From Flavobacterium sp. M31R6 (GTDB taxonomy: Bacteria > Bacteroidota > Bacteroidia > Flavobacteriales > Flavobacteriaceae), in the NCBI RefSeq assembly GCF_013284035.1, contig NZ_CP054141.1, positions 434,001-498,000 of the forward strand: 64,000 nt of DNA, read 5' to 3'. Of this stretch, positions 1 through 11,200 are shown piece by piece. A program made the translations under genes and the position numbers. Positions within the stretch are counted from its first letter, which is position 1; each line of letters begins with the position of its first letter. The notes below the pieces were generated by a model. That model was not told where the DNA came from, did no database searches, and saw only the letters and a program-made list of their open reading frames with translations.

Positions 1-1207
1 CGCCAACAGTCAACACATTAGAAGCGAATTCTTTTTTATTGTCTTCAGAGTCATTTGGGAAGTTTATATTTTCGTCCAAGTCAATATTATTTCCGTCATT
101 TCCTGCTGCATGTACAAATAAAACATCTTTCTTTTCGGCATATTTTATAGCATCAAAAACCCATTGTTTGTGTGGCGAATAACTCTTTCCAAAACTTCCA
201 TTAATTACTTTAGCACCATTATCTACAGCATAACGAATTGCCAATGCAATATCCTTGTCATATTCATCTCCATCTGGAACTGCTCTAACGGCCATAATTT
301 CCACATTATTGGCAATTCCGTCACCACCAATATTATTGCCTCTTACCTGTGCTATAATTCCAGAAACGTGAGTCCCATGAAGAGCTTCTTCTTTGTCTGG
401 GCCATAAACAGTGTTGTTACCGTATTTGGTATCTTTAATATCTTCTGGATTGTCACCTACCGCTTTTCTACCATCTAACTCTTTGTTCAAATTATAGTTA
501 AGCTGTCCGTAAACGTATTTTGAGTAATCTTCAATTTCGGCTCTGAAAGTAGGCCCGGCATTGGTCAAGATGCGAGTCATAATCGTTTTACTTTTATTCA
601 AATCGGCATCCGTAGTAACTATTCCGTTCAGATCTTCAATGGTATAATTTTCTTTATTCAAATGCTTTTGAATGGCTTTATCAGTAGCAATCAAGAAATC
701 TACCTGCTTCTTGTCTTTCATCGCCTTATCGTATTTTTCATCATAAGCCGCCAATGCGCTTTTGTAGGTTGCCGAACCGTCATCACCCTTTTTTATAATA
801 CGGGTCATCTCTAGAGTTTCATGTAAATCATTCCCTAGAAAATTCCAACCATGAATATCATCGATATAACCGTTTTTATCGTCATCGATTCCGTTTCCGG
901 CAATCTCTTTTTTATTGGTCCAAATCACTGCTTTCAAATCTTCGTGGTCAATATCAACTCCGGAATCCACAACACCTACAATCACTTTGACTCCTTTTTT
1001 ACCTTTAAGCAATTCGGCATAAGCCTTATCCACGCTCATCCCCGGAATACTGTCTTTGGCCAAATCCAAGTGTGACCATCTTTGCAATTCAGGTTCACTT
1101 AGTTCTCCTTTTTTACCAATATAGTTGGTGGCAGTTTGCGCATTGGCCGAAAGACAAAAAGACAAAGCCGCAAGTAATGTCAATGACGTTAAATTTATTT
1201 TTTTCAT
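1..1207 (-). CDS. S8 family subtilisin-like serine peptidase, 3' end outside window
   Basis: Secreted serine protease, left-truncated: about 402 codons are visible and the frame is open at base 1. The start at 1205-1207 gives a signal peptide with a hydrophobic core ending in SANAQ. The catalytic Asp lies in VVDSGVD (about residue 81), the catalytic His in HGTHVSG (about residue 277) and the oxyanion-hole Asn in HAAGNDG (about residue 367). The nucleophile Ser block (GTSxAxP) must lie beyond the window. The Asp-to-His gap of about 195 residues is far longer than the 31 residues in subtilisin BPN', as in other large Bacteroidota subtilases. The family call is firm; the substrate is unknown. 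Confidence 0.93.
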   Translation of the reverse strand, partial: MKKINLTSLTLLAALSFCLSANAQTATNYIGKKGELSEPELQRWSHLDLAKDSIPGMSVDKAYAELLKGKKGVKVIVGVVDSGVDIDHEDLKAVIWTNKKEIAGNGIDDDKNGYIDDIHGWNFLGNDLHETLEMTRIIKKGDDGSATYKSALAAYDEKYDKAMKDKKQVDFLIATDKAIQKHLNKENYTIEDLNGIVTTDADLNKSKTIMTRILTNAGPTFRAEIEDYSKYVYGQLNYNLNKELDGRKAVGDNPEDIKDTKYGNNTVYGPDKEEALHGTHVSGIIAQVRGNNIGGDGIANNVEIMAVRAVPDGDEYDKDIALAIRYAVDNGAKVINGSFGKSYSPHKQWVFDAIKYAEKKDVLFVHAAGNDGNNIDLDENINFPNDSEDNKKEFASNVLTVG

Positions 1208-1240
1208 ATGTAGAAGTTTTCCAGTTTTACTAATTTATTT

Positions 1241-1248
1241 CAAAAATA
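1241..1248 (-). promoter_or_regulatory. -7 box of subtilase gene
   Basis: Read on the minus strand this is TATTTTTG, matching the Bacteroidota consensus TAnnTTTG, about 34 bases before the subtilase start. A TTG on the minus strand near 1272-1274 could serve as the -33 box. Confidence 0.5.
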
Positions 1249-1324
1249 GTGGAAGTAATTTAGATATTAAGCAATCATTAACGGTTTTTTAGGATAATAT
1301 GCCTCTGTATAGGAATTTTGTTAG

Positions 1325-1420
1325 AAAAAATAAAAGGCGTAGGATATTCTTAAAAAATATTGTAAGAAAATAAATTAAATTTTGTACTCTTGCATTGCCT
1401 TATAACTAAAGCCAAAATCT
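1325..1420 (+). promoter_or_regulatory. Conserved promoter/leader of LRR gene 1
   Basis: The ~95 bases before the first LRR gene match the ~95 bases before the second (8152-8247) almost base for base. Shared blocks are CGTAGGATATTC at 1338-1349, GTACTCTTG at 1384-1392 and ACTAAAGCC at 1405-1413, at nearly the same distance from the ATG in both copies. A degenerate -7 box (TAAATTTTG) precedes the GTACTCTTG block, so the upstream block may be a regulator site and the downstream part the 5' leader. The conservation is seen directly; the role is inferred. Confidence 0.6.
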
Positions 1421-4400
1421 ATGAAAACAAAATTACTTATTTTGCTATTTTTAGCATCATTATCTACTTATGCTCAAACCAATTTGGTTCCCAATGGTGG
1501 ATTTGAAACTTGGACGAATAGCACCACATTATCCAACTGGACGATAGAAAACAGTGTCACCCAAAACACTTCTTCTTACATTGAAGGAAGTAAGAGTGCA
1601 CAACTGTCTATCGCAAACAGCACCACTAAACCAAAAATCACTGCTCTAGTACCAATGACCGCAGGAACTACTTATACTGTAAAATTTAAGTATAAGTATG
1701 TTACTGGTAACTATAGCGGTCAACATCCGATAAGTTTAAACATCAGTCAAAACGGCAGTGCAACAACACTATCCAGTAGCACTTTTGCAACAGACAACAA
1801 TTGGACCGTAAAAGAAACCACTTTTACACCAGACCAAAACCTGTCTTATGATTTGAGTATTTCGTTATATACTTTTGATGCAGCAGCATTCAATGTTTTG
1901 ATTGACGATGTGCAAGTGTACGTTCAAGGAACAGAACAATATACAACTATTCCAGATGTGAATTTTGAGAACAAGTTGATTGCAATGGGGATTGATTATG
2001 GAGCTGCAGACGGTAAAGTACTAACCAACAGCATCAATAAACTAACTTCCCTGAATATTTCTTCAAGCACAATAAGTGATTTGACAGGAATTCAGGATTT
2101 TGTGGCTTTGAAAATTTTACATTGTGATAATAACAAATTAACCAGTTTAGATGTGTCTAAAAATGTGACTTTAACCGAACTTTATTGTTACTCCAATAAA
2201 TTAACCAGTTTAGATGTGTCTAAAAATGTAGCTTTAACTGTTCTTATTTGTAGAGCAAATTCAATACCAACTCTAGATATTACTAAAAACATTCAATTGC
2301 AATCTTTAGATATTGCATTGTATGCTTATGGCACAATGGGCGGTGGTCCAACAGGAAAGTTTACTTCTATAGATTTATCGCAAAACACAGGATTAACAAG
2401 TTTTATTTGCGACAACAATCCTATTACAACATTAGATTTATCTAAGAATTTAGCGTTAACATATTTATCCTGTGCAACTACAAAATTAACTGCTATAGAT
2501 CTTTCTAAAAATGTAAATCTAAAATCATTAAATTGTCAATCAAATTCAATTAGCAATTTAGACATTACCAATAATATTGCTCTTACCGAATTAATTTGTA
2601 GAGGAACCTTATTATCAACTATTGATGTTACTAAAAATATAGCATTAAAATATTTAGAGATCGCTCATTATCTTAGTTTCACTAGTGGCAGTGAAATGGG
2701 AAAGATAACATCTATAGATTTGTCCCAAAATATAGCTTTAACAAGATTTATTTGCGACAACAACCCAATTACTGTATTGGATCTTACCAAAAATGTGAAT
2801 CTAACATCACTATCATGTAGATCAAATTTTTTAAACAGTTTAAATCTAAAAAACGGAAAAAACACTTTATTAACATCTATAGATCTTTCATTAAATCCTA
2901 ACCTAAGATGCATTACTGTTGATGATGTTTCCTATTCAAACAACAATTGGGCAAATAAAAAAGATTCTTTTGCTTTTTATTCTCCTTTTGTCTGCTCGAC
3001 CATTACAAAAATTCCAGATGCAAAATTTGAAGACAAACTTATAGCACTTGGAATAGATACCGATGGTAAAAATGGTATTGTATTAAATTCGAGCATTGCA
3101 GCTATAACTTCACTAGATGTATCCAATAGTTCCATTGGCGATTTAACAGGGATACAGGCATTCACGGCTTTGACAACTTTAAATTGTTCCGGAAATTTAT
3201 TAAAAAAAGTAGATGTTTCAAAAAACACTGTAATCGCTACTTTAAATTGTATTAATAACCCAAACCTAATCTGTATCCAAGTGGCTGATATAGCAGCAGC
3301 TGCAAACTGGGCTACAACCAAAGATACAACAGCAAGTTTTAGTCTAGATTGTACCATTTTTACACTTATCCCTAACGCCAAATTTGAAGACAAACTAATC
3401 GCTTTAGGTATAGATAGAGATGGTAAAAATGGAAAAGTAGCTACTGAAAGCATAGCTTCTTTAACATCACTAGATGTTTCATATAGTTCTATTGCTGACC
3501 TAACGGGGATTCAGGATTTTGTGGCATTGAAAACTTTAAATTGTGATTATAATGAATTAACCAGTTTAGATGTTACAAAAAATAAGGCTTTGACTAATTT
3601 GTATCCTTCTAGAAATCAGTTGACGACTCTAGATGTTTCTCAAAATCTTGCTTTAGTTAATTTACAATGTTGGAATAATCAAATAACTTCTTTGGATGTT
3701 TCTAAAAACATCGATTTAACTTCTTTAGGTTGTAGCACAAATAAACTAACGACATTAGATATTTCTAAAAATGTAGCTTTGACTTATTTTAATTGTTACT
3801 CAAACAGATTGACTAACTTGAATCTAAAAAATGGTAAAAACACTTTATTGAATGATATAACTCTTTCATCCAATCCAGATTTAAGGTGTATTGCTGTTGA
3901 TGATGTTTCCTATTCAAATACCAATTGGGCTAATAAAAAAGATACTACTGCATTTTATTCCGCTTATGACTGTTCAACAATTACAGCAATTCCAGATGCT
4001 AAATTTGAAGACAAATTAATTGCATCAGGTATTGATACAGATGGCAAAAACGGTTTTGTATTAAATTCAAGTATAGCATCTATCAGCACATTGGATGTAT
4101 CTAATGGTTCTATTGCCAATTTGAAAGGAATTGAAGGATTTACTGCATTGACAACTCTTAATTGTTCCGGAAATTTGTTTGTCAAAATAGATCTTTCTAA
4201 AAACGCTTCAATTACAACCCTAAATTGCTCTAATAATCCAACATTGGTTTGCATACAAGTAGCTGATGTTACAGCCGCTTCCAATTGGGCTACTACCAAA
4301 GATGCAACAGCTAATTTCAGTCTCGATTGTACTATTTATACACTAATTCCTGACTCTAAGTTTGAAGACAAACTAATTGCATTAGAAATAGACAAAGATG

Positions 4401-7255
4401 GTAAAAATGGTAAAGTGACTACTGAAAGTATTTCGAAATTAACAAGTTTGGATGTATCAAATAGCTCTATTGCTGACTTAACAGGTATTCAAGATTTTGT
4501 CGCATTGAAAACTTTAAATTGTTACAATAATAAATTAACAAGTCTAGATATTTCCAAAAATGTAGCTTTGACTTATTTGTATTGTTATTACAATCAATTA
4601 ACAACACTAGACGTTACCAAAAATTCATCTTTGACTGTATTAGAATGTTATTCAAATAAATTACCTGAAATTAATGTTTCTAATAATACTTTATTACAAA
4701 AATTAGATTGTAGTGCAAACTTAATGTCAAGTTTAGATGTAACAAAAAACACAGCATTAGAATATTTATCAATTTCTTATTTCCCTAAAAATACAGGGGC
4801 GTCAGGAAAAGGGAAATTCGAATCGATTGATGTTTCAAAAAACATAGCTTTAAAAACACTTTATTGTCAGCAAAATAAAATAAAAGTATTGGATGTTTCC
4901 AAAAACATAAATTTAGAATATTTAAAATGTTCGGAAAATTATATAACAGACTTAAATGTTTCCAATAACATTTCTCTGGGAAATCTAGAATGTGATGTTA
5001 ATCTATTAACCAATATCGATGTTTCAAATAACAATTTATTAAATTATTTAAGTTGTGATAGCAACAAATTAACAAGATTAGATGTTTCTAAAAATCTACA
5101 GTTAAATATTTTGGGATGTCGTGCCAATCAATTGAGAGATTTAGATTTATCAAAACACACTAAACTAAGTCAATTATTTTGTGACTATAATCAATTAAAA
5201 AGTTTGAATCTTAAAAACGGAAATAATCTTAAATTAGGCTATTCAAATTTTCAAAATAATCCTTATTTAAGTTGTATTGAAGTAGATGATATTACTTTTT
5301 CAAATTCTAATTGGAAAAATTACAAAGATTCTAGTGCAAATTACAGTAATAATTGTGCTAACTCAACTTTAATACCTGACCCCAAGTTTGAAGATAAATT
5401 GATTGCCTTAGGCATTGATACTGATGGAAAAAACGGTAAAGTTCTCACAGCAAATATTACTACTTTAACCTCTTTGGATGTATCAAATGTTGGGATTTCA
5501 GATTTAACAGGAATTGAAGATTTTACATCATTACAGAGTTTAAGTTGTAACAATAATGAGTTAACAAAGCTAAATCTGTCTTATAATCATAATCTAGAGA
5601 GTTTAAATGTTGCTTTTAATAAATTATCAATGTTAAATTTAGTGTACAATACTAAACTACAACTGATTCATTGTAATGACAATTTATTTAGAACACTTGA
5701 TTTTTCTAAGAATACAAACTTGACCGAAATCTATTGCCCAAACAACAAACTAGTTTCACTAAATTTAAAGAATGGAAACAATACAGTTAATAATGGACCA
5801 AGTATCAAAAATTTTACCAATAATCCAGATTTAAACTGCATACAAGTTGATGATGTCAATTATTCCAATACAAACTGGTCTTTTTATAAAGACGCTACAG
5901 CGAGTTATAGTTTCGACTGTGCCTACTCTACGGCAATTCCAGATGCTATGTTTGAAGACAAATTGATTGCATTGGGCATTGACACTGATGGTAAAAACGG
6001 AAAAGTTTTAACTGGAAGCATAGCATCTGTAAGCTCACTTGACGTTTCTTCAAGTTCGATCACTGATTTGACAGGAATACAGGATTTTGTGTCTTTGACT
6101 ACTTTAAAATGTAACAACAACCAATTAACAGCACTTGATGTGTCTAAAAACCTGGCTTTGATTACTTTAAATTGTTACGCCAACCAATTAACTTCAGTAG
6201 ATGTTTCAAAAAATTTGGCTTTAGTTAATTTATATATTAGTAATAACAAATTAACTATTCTAGACGTTTCAAAAAATACAGTTTTGACTACTCTCTCTTG
6301 TCAAACCAATAAATTAACCTTTTTGGATGTTTCTAAAAATGTGGCTTTAATAATAATGCAATGTCATTCAAACAACCTTTTGGCTTTAAATCTTAAAAAT
6401 GGTAAAAATACTTTAATCGATAAATCAACTTTATCTCTTTATAATAATCCAAACTTATACTGTATTTTGGTAGATGATGTGGCATATTCTAATACCAATT
6501 GGGCAACTAATAAAGATGCAACTGCCTCTTTTAATAGTGTAGAATGCAAAGCATTGTCATTGCCTGTAAACAATTTCAACGTTGAGTCAAAAGGGGAAAC
6601 CTGCCTTAACTCTAATAATGGAGAAATAAATATTACAGCTACTGCGACTTTTGGATATAAAGCAAAAATAAATGCAGGCTCTTATTCTTTTACCAATAAC
6701 AGTTTAAAAGTTCCAAATTTAACTCCCGGAACCTATACTATTTCCATTACTATTCCTAATGAAACATTCGAACAAAGCTTTACGGTAATTATTCCTAAAG
6801 GAGCAACAATTACTGGAAAATCGAGTGTTGCAGCTAATAAAGTTTCTGTAGAAATTACTGAAGGAACTGCTCCATATACTGTTTTTGTAGATGGTGTAGA
6901 ACAATTTGAAACCACTGATTCTAACTTTACTGTAGATACCAAAAAAGGAGGTTTATTGCAAGTAAAAACCGCAAAAGCCTGTGAGGGAATTTATGCCAAA
7001 GATATTGCCCGCTTAGATGGAGCGATTTCTGCTTATCCAAATCCAACTTCAGGAAGTTTTGAAATTGAATTACCAACTGCTAAGAAAGAAGTGGTTATAA
7101 CCTTATACACTTTGGATGGTCAAATGATTTCAACTAAAACCTATACTGTAGAAAACGGTAAAGCGCAACTTTCTCTTGAAAATCAAGCTACAGGAATTTA
7201 TGTTGCCAAAATTGAGTTAGACACTCCAGACTATCTAAAAATTATAAAAAATTAA
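1421..7255 (+). CDS. Giant T9SS-secreted leucine-rich-repeat protein (1944 aa)
   Basis: Exported surface or extracellular protein. A signal peptide (residues 1-19, ending YAQ) is followed by a lectin/carbohydrate-binding-like domain (about 20-170, starting NLVPNGGFETW). Then come seven modules, each opening with a cap of the type IPDxxFEDKLIALGID (near residues 174, 527, 648, 853, 974, 1315 and 1504), continuing with a variable number of 21-residue LRRs (SLDVSKNxALTxLxC) and closing with a Cys-containing cap (CIxVDDVxYSNxNW). Two Ig/SprB-like stretches (about 1711-1860) precede a type A T9SS sorting domain beginning AYPNPTSGSFEIEL. The LRR and sorting-domain calls are firm. Ligand binding or adhesion is inferred. 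The 4-base gap to the next gene implies co-transcription. Confidence 0.93.
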   Translation: MKTKLLILLFLASLSTYAQTNLVPNGGFETWTNSTTLSNWTIENSVTQNTSSYIEGSKSAQLSIANSTTKPKITALVPMTAGTTYTVKFKYKYVTGNYSGQHPISLNISQNGSATTLSSSTFATDNNWTVKETTFTPDQNLSYDLSISLYTFDAAAFNVLIDDVQVYVQGTEQYTTIPDVNFENKLIAMGIDYGAADGKVLTNSINKLTSLNISSSTISDLTGIQDFVALKILHCDNNKLTSLDVSKNVTLTELYCYSNKLTSLDVSKNVALTVLICRANSIPTLDITKNIQLQSLDIALYAYGTMGGGPTGKFTSIDLSQNTGLTSFICDNNPITTLDLSKNLALTYLSCATTKLTAIDLSKNVNLKSLNCQSNSISNLDITNNIALTELICRGTLLSTIDVTKNIALKYLEIAHYLSFTSGSEMGKITSIDLSQNIALTRFICDNNPITVLDLTKNVNLTSLSCRSNFLNSLNLKNGKNTLLTSIDLSLNPNLRCITVDDVSYSNNNWANKKDSFAFYSPFVCSTITKIPDAKFEDKLIALGIDTDGKNGIVLNSSIAAITSLDVSNSSIGDLTGIQAFTALTTLNCSGNLLKKVDVSKNTVIATLNCINNPNLICIQVADIAAAANWATTKDTTASFSLDCTIFTLIPNAKFEDKLIALGIDRDGKNGKVATESIASLTSLDVSYSSIADLTGIQDFVALKTLNCDYNELTSLDVTKNKALTNLYPSRNQLTTLDVSQNLALVNLQCWNNQITSLDVSKNIDLTSLGCSTNKLTTLDISKNVALTYFNCYSNRLTNLNLKNGKNTLLNDITLSSNPDLRCIAVDDVSYSNTNWANKKDTTAFYSAYDCSTITAIPDAKFEDKLIASGIDTDGKNGFVLNSSIASISTLDVSNGSIANLKGIEGFTALTTLNCSGNLFVKIDLSKNASITTLNCSNNPTLVCIQVADVTAASNWATTKDATANFSLDCTIYTLIPDSKFEDKLIALEIDKDGKNGKVTTESISKLTSLDVSNSSIADLTGIQDFVALKTLNCYNNKLTSLDISKNVALTYLYCYYNQLTTLDVTKNSSLTVLECYSNKLPEINVSNNTLLQKLDCSANLMSSLDVTKNTALEYLSISYFPKNTGASGKGKFESIDVSKNIALKTLYCQQNKIKVLDVSKNINLEYLKCSENYITDLNVSNNISLGNLECDVNLLTNIDVSNNNLLNYLSCDSNKLTRLDVSKNLQLNILGCRANQLRDLDLSKHTKLSQLFCDYNQLKSLNLKNGNNLKLGYSNFQNNPYLSCIEVDDITFSNSNWKNYKDSSANYSNNCANSTLIPDPKFEDKLIALGIDTDGKNGKVLTANITTLTSLDVSNVGISDLTGIEDFTSLQSLSCNNNELTKLNLSYNHNLESLNVAFNKLSMLNLVYNTKLQLIHCNDNLFRTLDFSKNTNLTEIYCPNNKLVSLNLKNGNNTVNNGPSIKNFTNNPDLNCIQVDDVNYSNTNWSFYKDATASYSFDCAYSTAIPDAMFEDKLIALGIDTDGKNGKVLTGSIASVSSLDVSSSSITDLTGIQDFVSLTTLKCNNNQLTALDVSKNLALITLNCYANQLTSVDVSKNLALVNLYISNNKLTILDVSKNTVLTTLSCQTNKLTFLDVSKNVALIIMQCHSNNLLALNLKNGKNTLIDKSTLSLYNNPNLYCILVDDVAYSNTNWATNKDATASFNSVECKALSLPVNNFNVESKGETCLNSNNGEINITATATFGYKAKINAGSYSFTNNSLKVPNLTPGTYTISITIPNETFEQSFTVIIPKGATITGKSSVAANKVSVEITEGTAPYTVFVDGVEQFETTDSNFTVDTKKGGLLQVKTAKACEGIYAKDIARLDGAISAYPNPTSGSFEIELPTAKKEVVITLYTLDGQMISTKTYTVENGKAQLSLENQATGIYVAKIELDTPDYLKIIKN

Positions 7256-7259
7256 AAAA

Positions 7260-7964
7260 ATGAAGAATTTTATATACCTATCAATCGTTGGTCTTTTATT
7301 TATTTCTTGTAGCGGAGGTGGGGATGATCCAGCACCTACTCCCACTCCAGAAGTTAAAAATGTTGCTCCAACAATACCTACATTGGTTACTCCAACGGAT
7401 AACAAATTATGTGTAGATAATACAGTTGCTTTTCAATGGAATACTGCTACCGATGCAAACAAAGATGCTATAGTCTATCAAATTCAAATCGCTAAAGACA
7501 ATACATTTTCACAAATTGTAAAAACGGCTGAGTCATCTACTGCAGCTCAAACTATTGCATTAGAAAAGAACACAGCCTATTATTGGCGAATTAAAGCAAC
7601 CGACAGTAAAGGATTATCGAGTGATTATTCGGCTACATACAAATTTTATACTTCGGGTGATGCTATAGTGAACCACTTGCCTTTCTCTCCAGAAATAGTA
7701 GAACCGGCTATAAACACAGTTTTGAACACAACTACAGTCGCTTTAAAATGGAATGCAACAGATGTAGATGCAACAGATGTTTTGACTTATGATGTATATT
7801 TTGGAACTAGTAATCCTCCGACCGATAAAATAAAAGAAAATGCTACCTCAAAAACGCTTGATGTTCAATTAGAACTTGCCAAAGAATATTTTTGGAAAGT
7901 AGTTGTCAAAGACAATAAAGGAGGAGAAACTGTTGGACAAGTTTGGAAGTTTAAAACCAATTAA
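7260..7964 (+). CDS. Lipoprotein with two fibronectin-III-like domains (234 aa)
   Basis: The N-terminus has a type II signal peptide with lipobox FISC (Cys17), followed by SGGGDD, a Gly/acidic stretch resembling the Bacteroidota lipoprotein export signal, so a surface-exposed lipoprotein is likely. Two repeats follow (about 40-130 and 140-234), each with the core AYYWRIKATDxKG or EYFWKVVVKDNKG typical of Fn3-like beta-sandwiches. It starts 4 bases after the LRR gene stop and is followed by a strong terminator, so the two are probably one operon. It may anchor or present the LRR protein, though no direct evidence shows this. The second LRR gene has no such partner. Confidence 0.85.
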   Translation: MKNFIYLSIVGLLFISCSGGGDDPAPTPTPEVKNVAPTIPTLVTPTDNKLCVDNTVAFQWNTATDANKDAIVYQIQIAKDNTFSQIVKTAESSTAAQTIALEKNTAYYWRIKATDSKGLSSDYSATYKFYTSGDAIVNHLPFSPEIVEPAINTVLNTTTVALKWNATDVDATDVLTYDVYFGTSNPPTDKIKENATSKTLDVQLELAKEYFWKVVVKDNKGGETVGQVWKFKTN

Positions 7965-7999
7965 CTTCTTAAAAGCACAAAAAAATTACTCTTAAAACG

Positions 8000-8040
8000 C
8001 CCCCATTTTTCATTCATTTGAAAATGGGGGTTTTGTTTTT
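8000..8040 (+). terminator. Intrinsic terminator, repeated sequence (copy 1)
   Basis: The stem CCCCCATTTT (8000-8009) pairs with AAAATGGGGG (8021-8030) and is followed by a T-rich tract. The same 31-base hairpin recurs without change after the second LRR gene at 12415-12445. Confidence 0.88.
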
Positions 8041-8151
8041 ATTGGAACATAGTATTTCTATTCTCCATTCTCTTTACTATTTTTATAATCCTAGCGATTT
8101 ATAGTCGTTGATGTTTTCCAGTTTTAAACTTGTAAAGAAATATTTTCAAAA

Positions 8152-8247
8152 AAATAAAAAACGTAGGATATTCCGAAAAATTAATGTAGGAAAGTTAATT
8201 AAGTTTCGTACTCTTGTATTTGCCTTACAACTAAAGCCAAATAACCT
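8152..8247 (+). promoter_or_regulatory. Conserved promoter/leader of LRR gene 2
   Basis: Near-copy of 1325-1420: CGTAGGATATTC at 8162-8173, GTACTCTTG at 8208-8216 and ACTAAAGCC at 8230-8238. A degenerate -7 box (TAAGTTTC) lies just upstream of GTACTCTTG. The rest of the gap back to 8041 shows nothing else I can name. Confidence 0.6.
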
Positions 8248-11200
8248 ATGAAAACAAAATTACTTTTATTTTTAACGCTATTCTCACTGATCATTAACGC
8301 ACAAAACAATTTGGTTCCCAATGGGGATTTCGAAAATTGGACTTCTTCCTCACAGCCTGATAATTGGTTCCGGTATTTCAGTGGTTTTGTCTCACAAAGT
8401 ACTTCGGCTCAAAATGGTTTATCAAGCACCAACATGATGATTGCTGATGGAACATTTAATTACATCAACAGTGAATATTTTCCAGTTGTGGCCAACAAAA
8501 CCTACCGTATTACTTTGTATCACAAATTAGTTTCGGGCAGTTTTTCTGCTATTGACCTTAGTTTATACCACAAACCTGGTGCTTTTAAAGAGGAAATCAT
8601 CAAAAAAACAGACGCTACATTTTCTAATAGTGAATGGAGACAAGTTGAATTTGACTACACTCCTGCGGTAAGCGAAAATATAGAGGTAGATATTTGGACT
8701 ACCGGAACGTTAAATTCAGAGATTCTGGTTGACAATGTTTCTGTGATTGATGTAGCGACAATTGGAGCGCAATACACACTAATCCCCGATGTAAATTTTG
8801 AGAACAAATTAATTTCCTTAGGTATTGATTCTGGTGTGACTGATGGAAAAGTGCTAACCAGCAATATTAACACATTGACTTCATTGAATGTTTCCAATAG
8901 TTCTATTTCCGACTTAACCGGAATCCAAGATTTTGTGGCATTACAATCGTTAGATTGTCAAAAAAATAATTTAACTTCTTTAGACCTTTCTAAAAACGGT
9001 AATTTAATAGAGGTGAATTGTACTACAAACAAATTAACCAATTTCATCAATACCAGTAATCTAGGTTTGACGCATTTATACTGCTCTTCAAATCAATTAA
9101 CTTCGCTTGATGTTACTAAATATATCGCATTGACAAATTTATATTTTAGTTCCAATAAGATAACTTCCATTGATGTTTCATCAAATAATCTATTAGTGAA
9201 ATTATGGTGTAATTCAAATTTACTTACTGAATTGAACATCACAAATAATACATCCCTAATTGAGTTAAATTGTGCAACAAATCAATTAACCAATTTGAAT
9301 GTTACAAAAAATACCGCATTAACAAAACTCTATTGTTACTACAATCAAATAACAAGTTTAGATGTCACTCAGAATATTCAATTAGAATGGTTTATGTGTC
9401 ATTTTAATCAACTTACATCGATTGATATTTCAAATAATCCAAAACTAGATTTGTTTGATTGTTTAAATAATAAAATCACAAGTCTTGATATTTCAAAAAA
9501 CCCATTGATCACAGAATTAGCTTGCGAAAACAATCAACTAACGTACTTAAACCTTAAAAATGGTGCCAATACAATTTTAGATCTGACTTATTCTAATTTT
9601 GTAAATAACCCTAACCTAAAATGTATACAGGTTGATGATGTAAATTATTCTAATGCCAATTGGACAAGCATAAAAGATGCAAATGCTACCTATAATATAG
9701 ACTGTACAGCATATACATTGATTCCCGATGTGAACTTTGAGAACAAATTGATTGCACTTGGTATTGACTCGGGAGTTGCCGATGGAAAGGTACCTACTGC
9801 TAATGTGGACAAACTAACTTCTTTAGATGTTTCGTTAAGTTCAATTTCTAATTTAACTGGAATTCAAGATTTTACGTCTTTAAAAGAACTAATTTGTACC
9901 GCTAACTATTTAACAACACTGGATATTTCTAAAAACTCGGCACTACTTAGTTTACAATGTAATGTCAATAAGTTATCTGCTTTAGATCTATCAAAGAACT
10001 TGTCATTAGAAAGTTTAAAATGCTCTCATAATCATATAACTTCATTAGATGTTTCGAATAATCTTTCCTTAACGACTTTAATGTGTGACACGAATCAACT
10101 TACAGATCTAGATGTTTCCAAAAACCTTGCATTATCAGTCTTAATATTTGATTATAATAAGTTAACCACGATAGATGTTTCTAAAAACAAATCATTAAAT
10201 ACGCTTGGTTTCTCTTTTAATAATTTAACTGGTATAGATGTTTCAAATAATAATAATCTTGGTTTCTTAAACTGTCAATCAAATCAATTTACTGACCTAG
10301 ATATCTCACATAATTTGCAATTAGGCACCTTATATTGTAATGACAATCAAATAACCTCATTAGATGTTTCCAAAAATGGCTCTTTAGGTTATTTGTTTTG
10401 TCAGAATAACAAGTTATTAGATTTAAATTTAAAAAATGGAAACCAAACTCATTTCGCAAATAACTATCTGAATTTTACCGGAAATCCAAAGCTAACTTGC
10501 ATCCAAGTTGATGATGCGATTTATTCTAATGCAAATTGGAGCTCAATTAAAGACGATACTGCAAATTTTAATACAGACTGCTCTACCTCAAATCTATATA
10601 CTTATATATCCGATGTTAAGTTTGAGAACAAGTTGATTTCTCTCGGTATCGATTCTGGTGTTGCAGATGGGAAAGTTCTGACCGCAAACGTGGACAAACT
10701 CACTTCATTGGATGTTTCGTCAAATTCAATTTCAGATTTGACAGGTATTCAGGATTTTGTCGCTTTGACTAATTTGAATTGTTCTCAAAATGAATTGACT
10801 ACTCTCAATACTTCTAAAAATCTGGCACTAATTAGCTTAGAATGCAGTAACAATAAATTATCTACTCTAGATGTGTCTAAGAACTTATCTTTGGAAAGTT
10901 TAAGATGTTCTGCCAACAATATAACTTCTTTAGATATTTCAAATAATCTATCTTTGGAAACTTTAGCTTGCAACACAAATCAACTTTCTGATTTAGATGT
11001 CTCCAAAAACCTTTTGCTTATCGAACTATTTTTTGATTATAATAAAATATCCTCTATTGATGTTTCTAAAAACTCCAAATTAGGCGCTCTAACTTTCTCT
11101 TCCAATAATATAACCACTATCGATGTTTCAAAAAACAGTTCGCTTGGATTTTTAAACTGTCAATCAAATCAACTTACAAATTTAGATCTTTCTCATAATT

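Noticed and set aside
164..1075. Plus-strand frames of 104 and 74 codons at the left end
   Set aside because: They lie entirely opposite the subtilase, which has a signal peptide and catalytic motifs on the minus strand.
2668..6942. Several open frames of 60-158 codons antisense to LRR gene 1, and similar ones antisense to LRR gene 2
   Set aside because: They are mirror images of the repeated LRR DNA, share the repeat period and lack start signals of their own.
1214..8124. 14-base string GTTTTCCAGTTTTA seen near 1216 and near 8114
   Set aside because: It lies at different distances and orientations relative to the nearest starts, so a shared function is not supported.
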